Below are positions 10,618 through 21,974 of a DNA stretch of 64,000 nucleotides, piece by piece. This stretch comes from Mesorhizobium sp. PAMC28654. GTDB taxonomy: Bacteria; Pseudomonadota; Alphaproteobacteria; Rhizobiales; Rhizobiaceae. The stretch covers positions 5,689,001 to 5,753,000 of the forward strand of contig NZ_CP085135.1 of NCBI RefSeq assembly GCF_020616515.1, given 5' to 3'. Within the stretch, counting starts at the first letter, position 1. The number at the start of each line of letters is the position of its first letter. The notes beneath the pieces were generated by a model. It saw only the letters and a list, made by a program, of their open reading frames with translations. It was not told where the DNA came from and did no database searches. A program made the translations under genes and the position numbers.

Positions 10618-12282
10618 TCAGCTGGCCTTGAGCCTCGACCCCGTCAGCAGCCCGCGCTCTTCCAGCACGGGGTAGGCCATCGAGGCCAGCAGCGAGTTGA
10701 TCTGCTTGAGGTCGCGGATGGTGTCGAGATGGATCGATGATGTCTCGACGCTCTTGGCGGTGCCGTCGCGCAGTCGAACGAAATGGCTGGCGCTGGTTTC
10801 CTTCTCGCGGTCGCGCAACTGGTCCTTTTCCAGCACCAGCTGGCGGGCGGTCTCGGGATCGCGCGACACCAGGACGTTGAAGGCGAGCCGCGCATTGGCC
10901 AGCACCGAGGCGTGGAAGGCGAATAGTTCGCTCCAGCCTTCTTCCGTGAACTCCAGTCCGCGCTCCATTTTCTTCTTCACATGCACCAGCATGTTGCGCA
11001 CGATAATGTCGCCGACCTGCTCGAGCTTGACGCAGGCGCCGATCAGTTCCTGGCAGCGCAGCGCCTCGTCCTCGGTCAGCGGGTTCCTGGTGAGTTTGGC
11101 CAGATAGAGCTTGATCGCCGCGTGCTTCCTGTCGACGCGGTCGTCGAGGGCGGCCAGCGCCTTGATCTTGTCGGAGTCGGCGCTTTCATAGAGCTCGATG
11201 ATGCGCTTGAGCATGATCTCGACCGTCTCGCAGACGCGGACCACCTCGCGCGTGGCGTTGGCCAGTGCCTGGCTGGGAACATCGAGCGCGCTTTCGTTGA
11301 GCGCGGAAAGCTCGACGACGTCGAGCGTGGCGGCCGGCGCCGGCTTGGTGCCAAGTGCTACGATCTTCTCCGATGCACGGTATACGACCCCGGCCAGCGG
11401 CAGGCCGGCCAGCAGGATGATCACGTTGAACAGGATGTGGGCGTTGACGATCTGGTCCGCCGCCGTCGCGCCGAGGAAGGCGACATGTGGCCTGAAGGTC
11501 ATGAACAGGATCAGCATGATAAGCGAGCCAAGCCCGCGCATCAGCAGATTGCCGATCGGCACGACGCGCACTTCCGGACCCGCCGAGCGGGTCAGCATCG
11601 GCGCGATGATCGACGAACCGAGATTGACGCCGAGGATGAGGACGACGCCGAGTTCGGGGGTGATCAGGCCGCGGCCGGCCAGCGTCGCCATCAACAGAAC
11701 CGCCGCGATGCTCGACTGGAACAGCCAGGTGATCAGCGCCGCCAGCAGATAGGCGGTGATGGAATCGCTGGAGAAGTAGTTGATGATGACGGGCATGAGC
11801 TGGCTGTTGCGCAGCGGCTCCGATGCCTGGCCGATCATCTCCAGCGACAGGATCAGCAGGCCGATGCCGACCAGGATGCGGCCCGTCTGGCGCCAGTCGC
11901 GCCGCTCGGTGGCCATGAACATCACCGTGCCGGTAATCAGGCACAGCGGCACCAGCAGGGTCAAGTCGAAGGTGAGCAGCTTGACCACCAGCGCCGAGCC
12001 GATCTCGGCGCCGCGCACGGCTAGTTGGCCCGCGGCGCCCGACACGATGCCGGAGCCGGCGAAGGAGCCGACCAGCAGCGTGACGGCGGTGGAGCTTTGC
12101 AGCGCGATCGCGAGGCCGGTGCCGGTCAGCACCGCCATGATCGGGTTGCGCATGGTGGCGCGCAGTTTGTGGCGCAGCACGTCGCCATAGGCACGCTCGA
12201 CGCCGGTCTTCACCATACGGGTGGCAAACAGCATCAGCGCCACCGCGCCGGCAAGATGCAGCAGGACGACGGAGCCGCTCAT
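10618..12282 (-). CDS. Na+/phosphate cotransporter family protein (NptA/YjbB-like with PhoU-like C-terminus)
   Basis: A 554-residue inner-membrane protein. Two inverted Na/Pi-cotransporter repeats are visible, each with the QSS signature: GLAIALQSSTAVTLLVGSF near residue 60 and ITWLFQSSIAAVLLMATLAG near residue 190. The C-terminal third (from about residue 330) is soluble and helical with PhoU-like four-helix features, as in E. coli YjbB. The family moves phosphate with sodium, and YjbB has been linked to phosphate export. The gene is monocistronic. Confidence 0.88.
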   Translation of the reverse strand: MSGSVVLLHLAGAVALMLFATRMVKTGVERAYGDVLRHKLRATMRNPIMAVLTGTGLAIALQSSTAVTLLVGSFAGSGIVSGAAGQLAVRGAEIGSALVVKLLTFDLTLLVPLCLITGTVMFMATERRDWRQTGRILVGIGLLILSLEMIGQASEPLRNSQLMPVIINYFSSDSITAYLLAALITWLFQSSIAAVLLMATLAGRGLITPELGVVLILGVNLGSSIIAPMLTRSAGPEVRVVPIGNLLMRGLGSLIMLILFMTFRPHVAFLGATAADQIVNAHILFNVIILLAGLPLAGVVYRASEKIVALGTKPAPAATLDVVELSALNESALDVPSQALANATREVVRVCETVEIMLKRIIELYESADSDKIKALAALDDRVDRKHAAIKLYLAKLTRNPLTEDEALRCQELIGACVKLEQVGDIIVRNMLVHVKKKMERGLEFTEEGWSELFAFHASVLANARLAFNVLVSRDPETARQLVLEKDQLRDREKETSASHFVRLRDGTAKSVETSSIHLDTIRDLKQINSLLASMAYPVLEERGLLTGSRLKAS

Positions 12283-12681
12283 GCCAGCCTCGACAGGCCG
12301 ACCGGCGCCGACGGCGCCACGGCAAGCGGAACTGGATGCAAGAAGGTGCGAATCGTGAACATGGCGAAGACCGATATCAGGTGGATTTTACTTTAGCCGG
12401 ATAATAATTCTTGTCCACTGCGACAGATTGTTGGCGGGCGACGGGAGGTGTCGGAACTGGACCTTTTTCGCGGATGATCGCGCGTTTTTTGGCGTGCCGG
12501 ATTCAGATGCCGCCGGACTGAACGGCCGATGGTCACGACATGTATGGCGGTGGCTTCCGGATGTGTTGAATTAGTGATCCTAAATATTGGAAAACATTAC
12601 ACAATCGTAATGGTGGTGTTCAGTTTCAGTTCATCCACGGGCCGTTATTCCATGGGCATCGACAACCAAGGAGTATCCCTT
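12283..12681. other. Intergenic region between the Na/Pi gene and the RcnB-like gene
   Basis: A 399-bp AT-richer stretch between divergent genes that must hold both promoters. An open frame from 12529 runs into the RcnB-like gene, but its upstream part has no ribosome site or protein-like composition. I see no RNA gene or repeat. Confidence 0.4.
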
Positions 12682-13047
12682 ATGAAACGCATTATCCTTT
12701 CCGTGATGGCCATCTCGATACTGGCCGCCAGCGCCCTGCAGGGCCAGGCCGCGCCGATGAATGCGCCGGTCGCGCCGCGGTCGAATTTCACCCAGGTCGA
12801 CTGGCAGAAGCCCGGCGATCACCGCGACGTGAAGAAGCGCGTCATCAAGAAGGAGACCGTCAAGCGCAGCCATTGGCGCAATGGCCAGAAATATTCGAAC
12901 TGGAAGCGTCACCAGCCGGTCCGTGACTATCACCGCCATGGCCTGCACCGTCCCGGCCGTGGCCAGGAGTGGATCCGCGTCGGCAACGACTACATACTGG
13001 TCAGCGTTGTCTCCGGCATCATCTTCGGCGCGATCGCCGCACGGTAA
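12682..13047 (+). CDS. RcnB-family periplasmic protein
   Basis: A 121-residue secreted protein. The signal peptide MKRIILSVMAISILAASALQ ends near GQAA. The middle is very basic (DVKKRVIKKETVKRSHWRNG), and the C-terminus WIRVGNDYILVSVVSGIIFG matches the RcnB domain, named after the E. coli periplasmic Ni/Co homeostasis factor. Metal handling is a family guess only; in rhizobia such proteins are numerous and mostly unstudied. AAGGAG at 12670 sets the start. A rho-independent terminator follows. Confidence 0.8.
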   Translation: MKRIILSVMAISILAASALQGQAAPMNAPVAPRSNFTQVDWQKPGDHRDVKKRVIKKETVKRSHWRNGQKYSNWKRHQPVRDYHRHGLHRPGRGQEWIRVGNDYILVSVVSGIIFGAIAAR

Positions 13048-13077
13048 GTCCCCGGCTTGGCGTTGAACCATGAAAGG

Positions 13078-13108
13078 AAGGCGGCCCGCAACGGCCGCCT
13101 TTTCTTTT
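13078..13108 (+). terminator. Rho-independent terminator after the RcnB-like gene
   Basis: Stem AAGGCGGCC (13078-13086), loop CGCAAC, stem GGCCGCCTT (13093-13101), then TTCTTTT. It isolates dnaG from the upstream gene. Confidence 0.85.
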
Positions 13109-13192
13109 GCCCTGTGGAAACCGGGTATGGGCCGCATTAGGGGTCGTCGGACCCCTCCGGCATGATTATATGGAGGGGAACCGAGTTTCCCG

Positions 13193-15139
13193 ATGCGCTT
13201 TCCGCCCGCCTTCCTCGACGAGATACGCGACCGCGTGCCGATTTCCCAGGTCATCGGCCAGCGCGTCGCGTGGGACAGGAAGAAGACCAATGCGCCGCGT
13301 GGTGACTATTGGGCCTGCTGCCCGTTCCATGGCGAGAAGAGCCCGTCCTTCCATTGCGAGGACAAGAAGGGCCGCTACCACTGTTTCGGCTGTTCGGTGT
13401 CGGGCGACCACTTCAAGTTCCTGACCGAGCTCGACGGGATGAGCTTTCCCGAGGCGGTGGAGAAGATCGCCGATATGGCGGGCGTGCGATGCCGGTGCGC
13501 GATGCGCAAGAGGAACGGCGCGAAAAGGAACGCGCCAGCCTGACCGATGTCATGGAGATGGCAACCGCCTTCTTCCAGGAGCGGCTGCAAGGGCCGGAAG
13601 GGGCGAAAGCCCGCGCCTATCTGCGCGACCGCGGGCTGACCCCGGCGACGCAGCAGTCCTTCCGGCTTGGCTTCGCGCCCGACAGCCGCAACGCGCTGAA
13701 GGAACATCTTGCCGCCAAGGGCGTGCCGAAAGCCGATATCGAAGGCTTGTGGGCTGGTGCGCCATGGCGACGACATTCCGGTTTCCTACGACTGGTTCCG
13801 CGACCGCATCATGTTCCCGATCCCGGATTCGCGCGGCAAGATCATCGCCTTTGGCGGTCGCGCGCTGGCGCCTGATGCGCTGGCCAAGTACATGAACTCG
13901 CCCGACACCGAGCTCTTCCACAAGGGCAATGTGCTCTACAATTTCGCCCGTGCCCGCAAGTCGCTGGCCAAGGGCGGCACGGTCATCGCCGTCGAAGGCT
14001 ACATGGACGTGATCGCGCTGGCGCAGGCCGGGTTCGAGAACGCCGTGGCGCCGCTCGGCACCGCGCTCACCGAAAACCAGCTCGAGCTGTTGTGGCGCAT
14101 GTCGGGCGAGCCGATGCTGTGTTTCGACGGCGACCAGGCCGGCCTCAAGGCGGCGTGGCGCGCCGCCGACATGGCACTGCCGGTGGTGCAGGCGGGACGT
14201 TCGGTGCGTTTCGCCTTGCTGCCTGAAGGCAAGGACCCCGACGACCTCGTCAAGGCCGATGGGCCGGATGCGTTCCGCACCGTGCTTTCCGACGCGCGGC
14301 CGCTGGTCGACCTGTTGTGGATGCGCGAGACGGCGGGCGGTGTCTTCGACACGCCGGAGCGTCGGGCCGAACTGGGAAAGACGCTGCAGGAGCTCGCCAG
14401 CCGCATCCGCGACGAAAGCACGCGCTATCACTACCAGCAGGAAATGCGCGAGCGGGTGCTGAATTTCTTCGGCGCACAGCGCAATGCGCGCCAGGGGCAG
14501 GGCGCAAGGACAGGAGAACGGGGGCAGAGCAAGACGCCGGCAGCCGGTGGGCAGTTCGCGCGCGCCGGTGCGGCGGGCGGACGCACGGCGATCACCGAAA
14601 GCCTCGGCCGCTCGGCGCTGGTCAAGCGCGGCAGCGAGGGGATGTCGGTGCGCGAAGCGACGATCATCGTGGCGCTCGTCAATCATCCGGCGCTGATAGA
14701 CGAGAATTTCGCCCATATCGAATTTCTCGACCTTGCCAATACGGACCTCACGCGACTGCATGCGGCCATCCTCGATGCGATGGCGCATGACATGGCCGAT
14801 GACCGCCACGCTGTGATTGCGACAATCGAACGCGCCGGCTGGGGTGAGATATGGGAGCGGGCGGTGGGCCTGATCCGGCGGGCGCGGCAATGGCCTGCGC
14901 TGGAAACCGCGGCTCTCGAGGACGCCCGCGACGCCTTCAGCCAGGCGTTGCACTTGCAGCGCAGCGCGCGCACCTTACATAAGGAGCTGAAGCAGGCAGA
15001 AGCGGCTATGGATGCAGATCCCACGGATGAGAATTTCCGGCATCTGATCGAAATCCAGACGCAATTTCAGGATGTCCAGGCGACGGAAGCGCTGATCGAA
15101 GGATTTGGTGTGTCCTCGGGCAGGGGCGGCCGCGCCTAG
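13193..15139 (+). CDS. dnaG: DNA primase DnaG (reading frame broken by two compensating single-base indels)
   Basis: Primase makes RNA primers at the replication fork. The CHC2 zinc-binding domain CCPFHGEKSPSFHCEDKKGR plus YHCFGC lies in the first 80 residues. The catalytic TOPRIM domain has VIAVEGYMDVIAL and LCFDGDQAG, and a helical helicase-binding tail follows. The first frame is correct to about 13487, where one base seems missing (expected GVPMPVRDAQEE, observed GVRCRCAM). The second frame runs to about 13750, where one base seems extra; from there the frame is good to 15139. The two errors cancel, giving 648 residues, a normal alphaproteobacterial length. Since dnaG is essential, a sequence error is far likelier than a real pseudogene. 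dnaG-rpoD adjacency is conserved. Confidence 0.9.
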
Positions 15140-15558
15140 AACACGAGAGTAAAGGTGTGAGAGCGTTCCGGTGCAACCAATCGGGTGTGCGGTGCGCTAA
15201 GTCGGGTAATTGATTCGCTTTTTTAAGGCGAATCATGCGAGAGGCGCTTGACCTTCTGGCAGAATGGCGGAATCAGGACGATTCGAAACGTTAACCCACC
15301 CGCACCGACGGGAATGCAGTGATATGAGGTGCTGGTGACTGGACAGGCAGGAAGCCTGCCACAGGTATCAGGGTTAATCTGGACTTAATGCATGTCGCTC
15401 AAAAGTGGAAACCGGTTTTCGGGCAATGACATGCACCAAACAAATGAGTTGATGCAGTTACTGGCCCGGTGAAGTGCGTTTTCGAGCAAGCGCATAGAGT
15501 TAGACCGGTCTGGCAGCGTACGCGGCTTCAATGCTGAGCCGCTTGGAGAACATGAAGA
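15140..15558. other. dnaG-rpoD intergenic region
   Basis: A 419-bp gap. It carries one palindromic intergenic repeat (15389-15435, listed separately) and must contain the rpoD promoter(s). I cannot assign a confident -35/-10 pair and see no gene. Confidence 0.4.
15389..15435 (+). repeat. 47-bp palindromic intergenic repeat, copy A
   Basis: It starts TGCATGTCG and ends GACATGCA, with an inner inverted pair (CAAAAGTGG, CCGGTTTTC). The complement of 39358-39404 has the same length and aligns base for base with few differences, so both belong to one dispersed family of rhizobial intergenic palindromes. Confidence 0.75.
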
Positions 15559-17583
<2,025 letters not shown>

Positions 17584-17612
17584 GTTGAATTTTATCTGTC
17601 GCGAAGAGTTGA

Positions 17613-17635
17613 GGGCGCCGACTGGCGCCCTTTTT
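17613..17635 (+). terminator. Rho-independent terminator of rpoD
   Basis: Perfect 7-bp stem GGGCGCC (17613-17619) / GGCGCCC (17624-17630) around GACT, then five T. Confidence 0.9.
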
Positions 17636-17682
17636 CGTTTCAAGCATCAAATCGTATTTGTCTGGAGCGGTTCATCATTGCT

Positions 17683-18735
17683 CTACAAGGGCACGTTCAG
17701 CCGCGCGCCCTTGACGATGATGCCGCCCCGGTCGCCGATCTCTATCGAGCCATAACGCTGCCTGAAGCACTCGGGCAGCGGACGGTCGCCGGGAATGGAC
17801 AGCCACAGGCGCAGCATATGCCGCCGTTTGTCCGGGGCCGGCCAATCCCGAAAGCCCATGCGGTCGTGAAGCAGCGAGTGGTTGTAGACAAACTGCATGT
17901 CGCCCGGCCGAAGCCGCATCGACAGGTTTAATTTCGGGTCATTGGCAAGGCTGTCGAAAAGATCCAGCGCTTCGACATGCGCCGCGCTCAGCCGCATGGC
18001 ATCGGGGAAGCGCTGCGCACTGTCGATATATTGGCGCTGATAGATGCCGGTCAGCAATCCCGCATGCCAGTTGAGGACCGGGATTTCGAAATAGGGCTTT
18101 TCGCCTTCCGGGATCTCGCCGCGCCGGTCGGTGGCAATCGGATCAAACAGCAGGTGGACCAGGTCGGGCCGCCTTTTGCGCATCTCGTTGTAGATCGTCA
18201 CTGTGCTGACCAACAGGGACTCGCCGCCTTGCATGGCGTCGCGCAGGCAGAGCAGACCGACGACATCGGCGGAGTCGGTGTGAAACGTCTGGCGCTCCGA
18301 CGTCTGGTAGATGCGTGTCGTGGCGTCCCTGGCGTCGGCGCCTATATCGCGGACATGGCCGAGGATATGGCCCTGGGCATTCTGCGACCGCGCGCTTCCC
18401 AGATGCGCGCCAACCCCGCAGAAGATCGTTGCCACCATTTGCGCGGAGTATCTCTCGACCGGGAGACCGCGAAGTACCTCGAATCCTATTCCGGCGATCA
18501 GTTTTTCGCGAAGAGCAGCAAGATGGCCGGCAAGCCGGGGCAGGGGGAAATCGGCCTTGGTCAGGGTGCCGATATCCTGCGAGCGGGCGAGAAAGCCGGT
18601 TGCCGCCAATTCCAACTCCGCGACGTCCCGCGGGTCCAGTTCGACCAGCCAATGTTCGGGATGCTCCGCCATGTCCTCGCCGATCCACGCGGCGGGGCTT
18701 CTGATCCATTCCGGCAGGTCGACGGTCTCACGCAT
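17683..18735 (-). CDS. TauD/TfdA-like Fe(II)/2-oxoglutarate dioxygenase
   Basis: A 350-residue protein with the TauD/TfdA arrangement. TFHTDSADVVGLLCLRDA gives the HxD iron ligands, FVYNHSLLHDRMGF the distal histidine, and RRHMLRLWLSIPGDRPLP the 2-oxoglutarate arginine. ALREKLIAGIGFEVLRGLPV in the N-terminal half is also usual for the family. Such enzymes hydroxylate small molecules such as taurine or gamma-butyrobetaine, but the substrate is not readable. The open frame extends to 18834; ATG 18735 (MRETVDLPEW) is preferred because family similarity begins shortly after it. Confidence 0.72.
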   Translation of the reverse strand: MRETVDLPEWIRSPAAWIGEDMAEHPEHWLVELDPRDVAELELAATGFLARSQDIGTLTKADFPLPRLAGHLAALREKLIAGIGFEVLRGLPVERYSAQMVATIFCGVGAHLGSARSQNAQGHILGHVRDIGADARDATTRIYQTSERQTFHTDSADVVGLLCLRDAMQGGESLLVSTVTIYNEMRKRRPDLVHLLFDPIATDRRGEIPEGEKPYFEIPVLNWHAGLLTGIYQRQYIDSAQRFPDAMRLSAAHVEALDLFDSLANDPKLNLSMRLRPGDMQFVYNHSLLHDRMGFRDWPAPDKRRHMLRLWLSIPGDRPLPECFRQRYGSIEIGDRGGIIVKGARLNVPL

Positions 18736-19074
18736 GAAGCTCTCCGGCGGTTGGATCGGTCTGGGAGGTCGGCCGGGGGTATCAACCAGATCGACGGCCA
18801 CGACGGAGATTGCCTCAACCAGCCGAGTTTTCAAACCGGCTTTCCCTGGTTGACGCCGGCTGGTTCATGGGCGTCGCCTTGATGGCGCTTGGCCGAAGCT
18901 CGCTCTCACCCCGCAACAGGCGCGGTAGTCCTTGCGGGATGTTCGCCGCGGGAGGATAATTTCGCGTCGGATGCATTTTCTGGGCGACAACCCTGGAAGC
19001 CAGCCCCGGTCGAGGCCGTGCCGAAAATCCATGGCCTTCGTGCCGTGCTCCGTGGCCCCGGAGGGAGGTGTGCC
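18736..19074. other. Intergenic region upstream of the dioxygenase and GYD genes
   Basis: A 339-bp divergent intergenic region. Open frames cross it on both strands but are only upstream extensions of the neighbouring genes. No RNA gene, repeat or clear operator was seen. Confidence 0.35.
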
Positions 19075-19368
19075 GTGACGACTTACATCGTGCTGATGAA
19101 CTGGACGGAGCAGGGCGCAAGGAATGTGCGCGACTCGCCGAAGCGGCTCGATGCCGCCAAGAAGCAGCTGGGCGAGATGGGTGGGGCGTTCAAGTCTTTC
19201 TTCCTGACCATGGGCGAATTCGACATGGTGGCGGTGGTCGAAGCGCCGGACGATGCGGTGCTTGCCCGTTTCACGCTGATGCTGGGCTCGGGTGGCAGCG
19301 TCAGGACGCGGACACTCAAGGCCTTCCCGGAATTTGCTTACCGCGAGATCATCTCCTCGCTCGGATAA
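19075..19368 (+). CDS. GYD-domain protein
   Basis: A 97-residue protein starting at a GTG preceded by GGGAGG. It reads TTYIVLMNWTEQGARNVRDS, then AAKKQLGEMGGAFKSFFLTM and GEFDMVAVVEAPDDAVLARF. This is the GYD family of small ferredoxin-fold proteins (GYD standing for a conserved motif, here GEFD), common in rhizobia and of unknown function. The frame is open 186 bp upstream, but the family begins at this GTG. Confidence 0.85.
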   Translation: MTTYIVLMNWTEQGARNVRDSPKRLDAAKKQLGEMGGAFKSFFLTMGEFDMVAVVEAPDDAVLARFTLMLGSGGSVRTRTLKAFPEFAYREIISSLG

Positions 19369-19446
19369 TGCAAATCGGTGGGTTTCTGGACCGTCGATGA
19401 TCAGGTGCCGGCTTGACGGCATCTGATCTGGCGATATTGAGGAGAA

Positions 19447-20082
19447 ATGCTCCTCTCGCTCGAGAAGAATTTCATCTTCATCCATATCCCGAAGACCGCC
19501 GGGAGCTCCATCACGCATGCGCTGTGGCGGTGGAGCGTGAAGCCGGAGAAGACGCAGTGGCGTCGGCTACTGTCGCATCTGCCGGTTCGCGAAGCGCCGG
19601 AGAAGGCCAATTTCAACCAGCACGACAAGGCGGCCTGGCTGAGGCGCAAGCTGCCGGGCCCGCTCTACGACAGCGCCTACAAATTCGCCGTGGTGCGCAA
19701 TCCCTTCGACCTCGTCGTGTCCAATTATCATCATCTGCGCCGCAAGACGACGCGACGTCGGCATCGCCAGGCGCTGGGCTGGGATTTCAGGACCTTCCTG
19801 CGCTATCTAGAACGCAAGAATCGGCTGAGCCGGGTCGACCAGACAAGCTGGATCCTCGGTCGCGACGGCAGCGTCATCATCGACCAGATCCTGCGCTTCG
19901 AGGCGCTGGCCGAAGAATTCAATGCCTTGACCGAAAAGCTCGGCCTGCCGAAGGACATCAAGCTTCCCCGGGTGAACGTCAATGAGCCCTTCGACTATCG
20001 TGCGCATTACGATGACGAGGCCAAGGCCGTCGTCGAGCGGCTCTACGCCCGCGATTTCGAGCGCTTCGGCTACGCGTTCTGA
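19447..20082 (+). CDS. Sulfotransferase-family protein
   Basis: A 211-residue cytoplasmic protein. FIFIHIPKTAGSSITHAL at the N-terminus is the PAPS 5'-phosphosulfate loop, and FAVVRNPFDLVVSNYHHL is the 3'-phosphate-binding segment of the sulfotransferase family 2 type, which transfers sulfate from PAPS to sugars or other acceptors. Rhizobia use such enzymes for surface polysaccharides and Nod factors, but no nod or polysaccharide gene is adjacent, so the acceptor is unknown. Confidence 0.82.
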   Translation: MLLSLEKNFIFIHIPKTAGSSITHALWRWSVKPEKTQWRRLLSHLPVREAPEKANFNQHDKAAWLRRKLPGPLYDSAYKFAVVRNPFDLVVSNYHHLRRKTTRRRHRQALGWDFRTFLRYLERKNRLSRVDQTSWILGRDGSVIIDQILRFEALAEEFNALTEKLGLPKDIKLPRVNVNEPFDYRAHYDDEAKAVVERLYARDFERFGYAF

Positions 20083-20151
20083 CATATCTGGCGGTTGTCG
20101 CACGACAGGATGCTCCGCCGTGCTAGACATGCGGCCAGAAGGGATCGCGCG

Positions 20152-20418
20152 ATGAAGACCATTTCGATACTGGCCATAAGCCTTGCCGCATGGTCGTTGA
20201 CGCCCATCGACGCCGATGCCGCCCCGCCAAAACAGGTCGGCATGGCCAATCCCGCATCGGTCCATTGCGGCGCCATTGGCGGACGCTTCGTGGTCAGGAA
20301 GGACAAGGCCGGCAATGAATATGGGTTTTGCCGCCTGCCCAACGGACGCCTGTGCGAAGAATGGGCACTGTTTCGCGACAACCAATGCGTCGGGCCAAAG
20401 GCGGCCATGCGCAAGTGA
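20152..20418 (+). CDS. DUF333-domain secreted protein
   Basis: An 88-residue protein with a signal peptide (MKTISILAISLAAWSLTPID, cut after ADA) and the DUF333 signature: ANPASVHCGAIGGRFVVRK, then GFCRLPNGRLCEEWALFRD. Paired cysteines suggest a disulfide-stabilised periplasmic domain; the function is unknown. Its stop overlaps the next gene's GTG (GTGA), a sign of translational coupling. ATG 20152 is chosen because it starts the signal peptide. Confidence 0.8.
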   Translation: MKTISILAISLAAWSLTPIDADAAPPKQVGMANPASVHCGAIGGRFVVRKDKAGNEYGFCRLPNGRLCEEWALFRDNQCVGPKAAMRK

Positions 20419-20804
20419 CCACAGCGGAACCAAGCCTGAACTGACCGTCTGGTACAACACGCGCTGTCCGGTCTGCGATGCCGGCATCGGCAGGCAGAAG
20501 CGGCGGCTGATCGAGGCGGTCAAGGCCGGGCGGATCGCGTTCCGCGACATCAATCTGGAGCCGCAGGTGCTGGCTGGATATGGTGCTTCGCTGGAGGACA
20601 TCCGCCGCCGACTGCATGCGACCGACGCTGATGGCCGCTTGCTTGTCGGCGCCGATGTCGCGATCGCGGTCTGGGCGAACGCCGGGCGAAGGCTGGCTGG
20701 CGGCGCTGTTCGGAAATCCGATTGTCCTGCCGCTGACACGTCTGGTCTATGATCGCTTCGCCGATCTTCTCTATGCATGGAACCGGCGCAACGGCCGCTG
20801 GTAG
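20415..20804 (+). CDS. DCC-family (DUF393) thiol-disulfide oxidoreductase-like protein, with two compensating frameshifts
   Basis: The DUF393/DCC signature LTVWYNTRCPVCDAGIGRQK carries a CPVC redox-type motif. It continues FRDINLEPQVLAGYGASLED and DADGRLLVGADVAIAVW, then in another frame TPGEGWLAALFGNPIVLPLT up to YDRFADLLYAWNRRNGRW. The GTG at 20415 overlaps the previous stop but is out of frame with the core: one A appears missing in CCAAGCC near 20432, and one G extra in TGGGC near 20674. The two indels cancel, giving 129 residues, the family length. Sequence error is the simplest reading. The family is thought to act in thiol redox chemistry. Confidence 0.75.
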
Positions 20805-20880
20805 GGCTCACGATTTGAATCGGGATGCGGCTCCATCATGTTGATTGAACATGAAGTTTTATCAAAGCCGGCTCTCGTTT

Positions 20881-21753
20881 CTAAGCATGGTGATGCGAAT
20901 GGGCTCGCAACTGGTCGGGAACCACGCGTGCCGACAGCCCGCCGGCGTCGATCCAGCTTCGCGTCGATTTTTCCGCATCGTCGATCAGGGCGGCGGTGCG
21001 GGTGAAATCGTAAGCCGAGCCCGCCAGCGGGCATAGCGACGGGACGATCGCGTAGTCGATGTCGCCCGGCAAGGTGTCGAGTTCGCGCACCAATTGCCGC
21101 GCGATCAGCAGCGTCAGCGCATGCAGGCCACTGGCCACGGCCCCTTGCGGCGGTGCGTGCAGATTGCAGGAGAATCCGGTCGGCAGCACGATGAGGCGGC
21201 GTGCGCCGAGGCTGACGGCGACGCGGACCGGCGTGTTCGAGGTGACGGCGCCGTCGATCAGGAACCGCCCGCCGATGCGCACCGGCGCGAAGGCCACGGG
21301 GATCGCGCTGGAGGCGGCGATCGCGTCGGCCGCATTCCCCTCCGACAGGACCACGGCCTCGCCGGAAAGCAGATCGGTGGCGATGACATGGATGGGGATC
21401 GGCGCATCCTCGAGATTGCGATAGGGCAGATGCCGCTCGACCAGATTGCGGATGCCGTGCGAGCCGGAGAGGAAATCGCGCCGCCGTGCGAAGCCCAGCA
21501 GTGAGAGCCAGCTGACCGGAAAGACATCGTTGCGGGTGATGCCGCGCCACAGGGTTTCGAGGCGTGCCATGTTCTCGACCGTGGCCCCCGCCGCATAGTA
21601 GGCGCCGTTGACGGCGCCAACGCTGGAGCCGACGACGAAGTCGGCGGTGACACCTGAGGCGACAAGCGCCTTCAGCATGCCGACCTGCACTGCTCCGAGG
21701 CTGCCGCCGCCCGCCAGCACCAATGCGGTCTTGCTGTTCTTTCCTGACGGCAT
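20881..21753 (-). CDS. Patatin-like phospholipase
   Basis: A 290-residue patatin-family lipid acyl hydrolase. The oxyanion hole is LVLAGGGSLGAVQVGMLKAL, the nucleophile serine is in GSSVGAVNGAYYAAG (GxSxG), and the dyad aspartate is in FLIDGAVTSNTPV (DGA). ATG 21753 begins MPSGKNSKTALVLAGGG; the longer frame to 21930 crosses the PadR operators and is unlikely. No signal peptide is present. It is transcribed divergently from the PadR regulator and may be controlled by it. Confidence 0.85.
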   Translation of the reverse strand: MPSGKNSKTALVLAGGGSLGAVQVGMLKALVASGVTADFVVGSSVGAVNGAYYAAGATVENMARLETLWRGITRNDVFPVSWLSLLGFARRRDFLSGSHGIRNLVERHLPYRNLEDAPIPIHVIATDLLSGEAVVLSEGNAADAIAASSAIPVAFAPVRIGGRFLIDGAVTSNTPVRVAVSLGARRLIVLPTGFSCNLHAPPQGAVASGLHALTLLIARQLVRELDTLPGDIDYAIVPSLCPLAGSAYDFTRTAALIDDAEKSTRSWIDAGGLSARVVPDQLRAHSHHHA

Positions 21754-21890
21754 GACACCACCTCGCTTCCGCTCCGGCTTCGGGTTTCCGGCCTGGACCT
21801 TGCTCACAGTTCGCGGCGACGTCGGCGTTTGTTTCGGGAGGCGCCGCACGTGTTCGTGAACCGGTGGTCGATCGGCTGGCGTCCTTCTCA

Positions 21891-21952
21891 GATACATCTT
21901 AAGATATATCTTGACTCGATCAGTTGGCACGCTTAATTAAGATATATCGTAA
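21891..21952. promoter_or_regulatory. Two PadR-type palindromic operators
   Basis: Site 1 (21891-21910, GATACATCTTAAGATATATC) is a 20-bp palindrome with one mismatched pair, overlapped by the perfect AAGATATATCTT (21901-21912). Site 2 (21937-21952, TTAAGATATATCGTAA) repeats that core 38 bp downstream. They lie between the patatin gene and padR, just before the padR ribosome site, which suggests autoregulation and possible control of both genes. Confidence 0.7.
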
Positions 21953-21974
21953 GATAGAACTCAAGGAGCAATCA

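Noticed and set aside
13550..14953. 467-codon open frame opposite dnaG
   Set aside because: Antisense to the TOPRIM domain of primase; no domain of its own.
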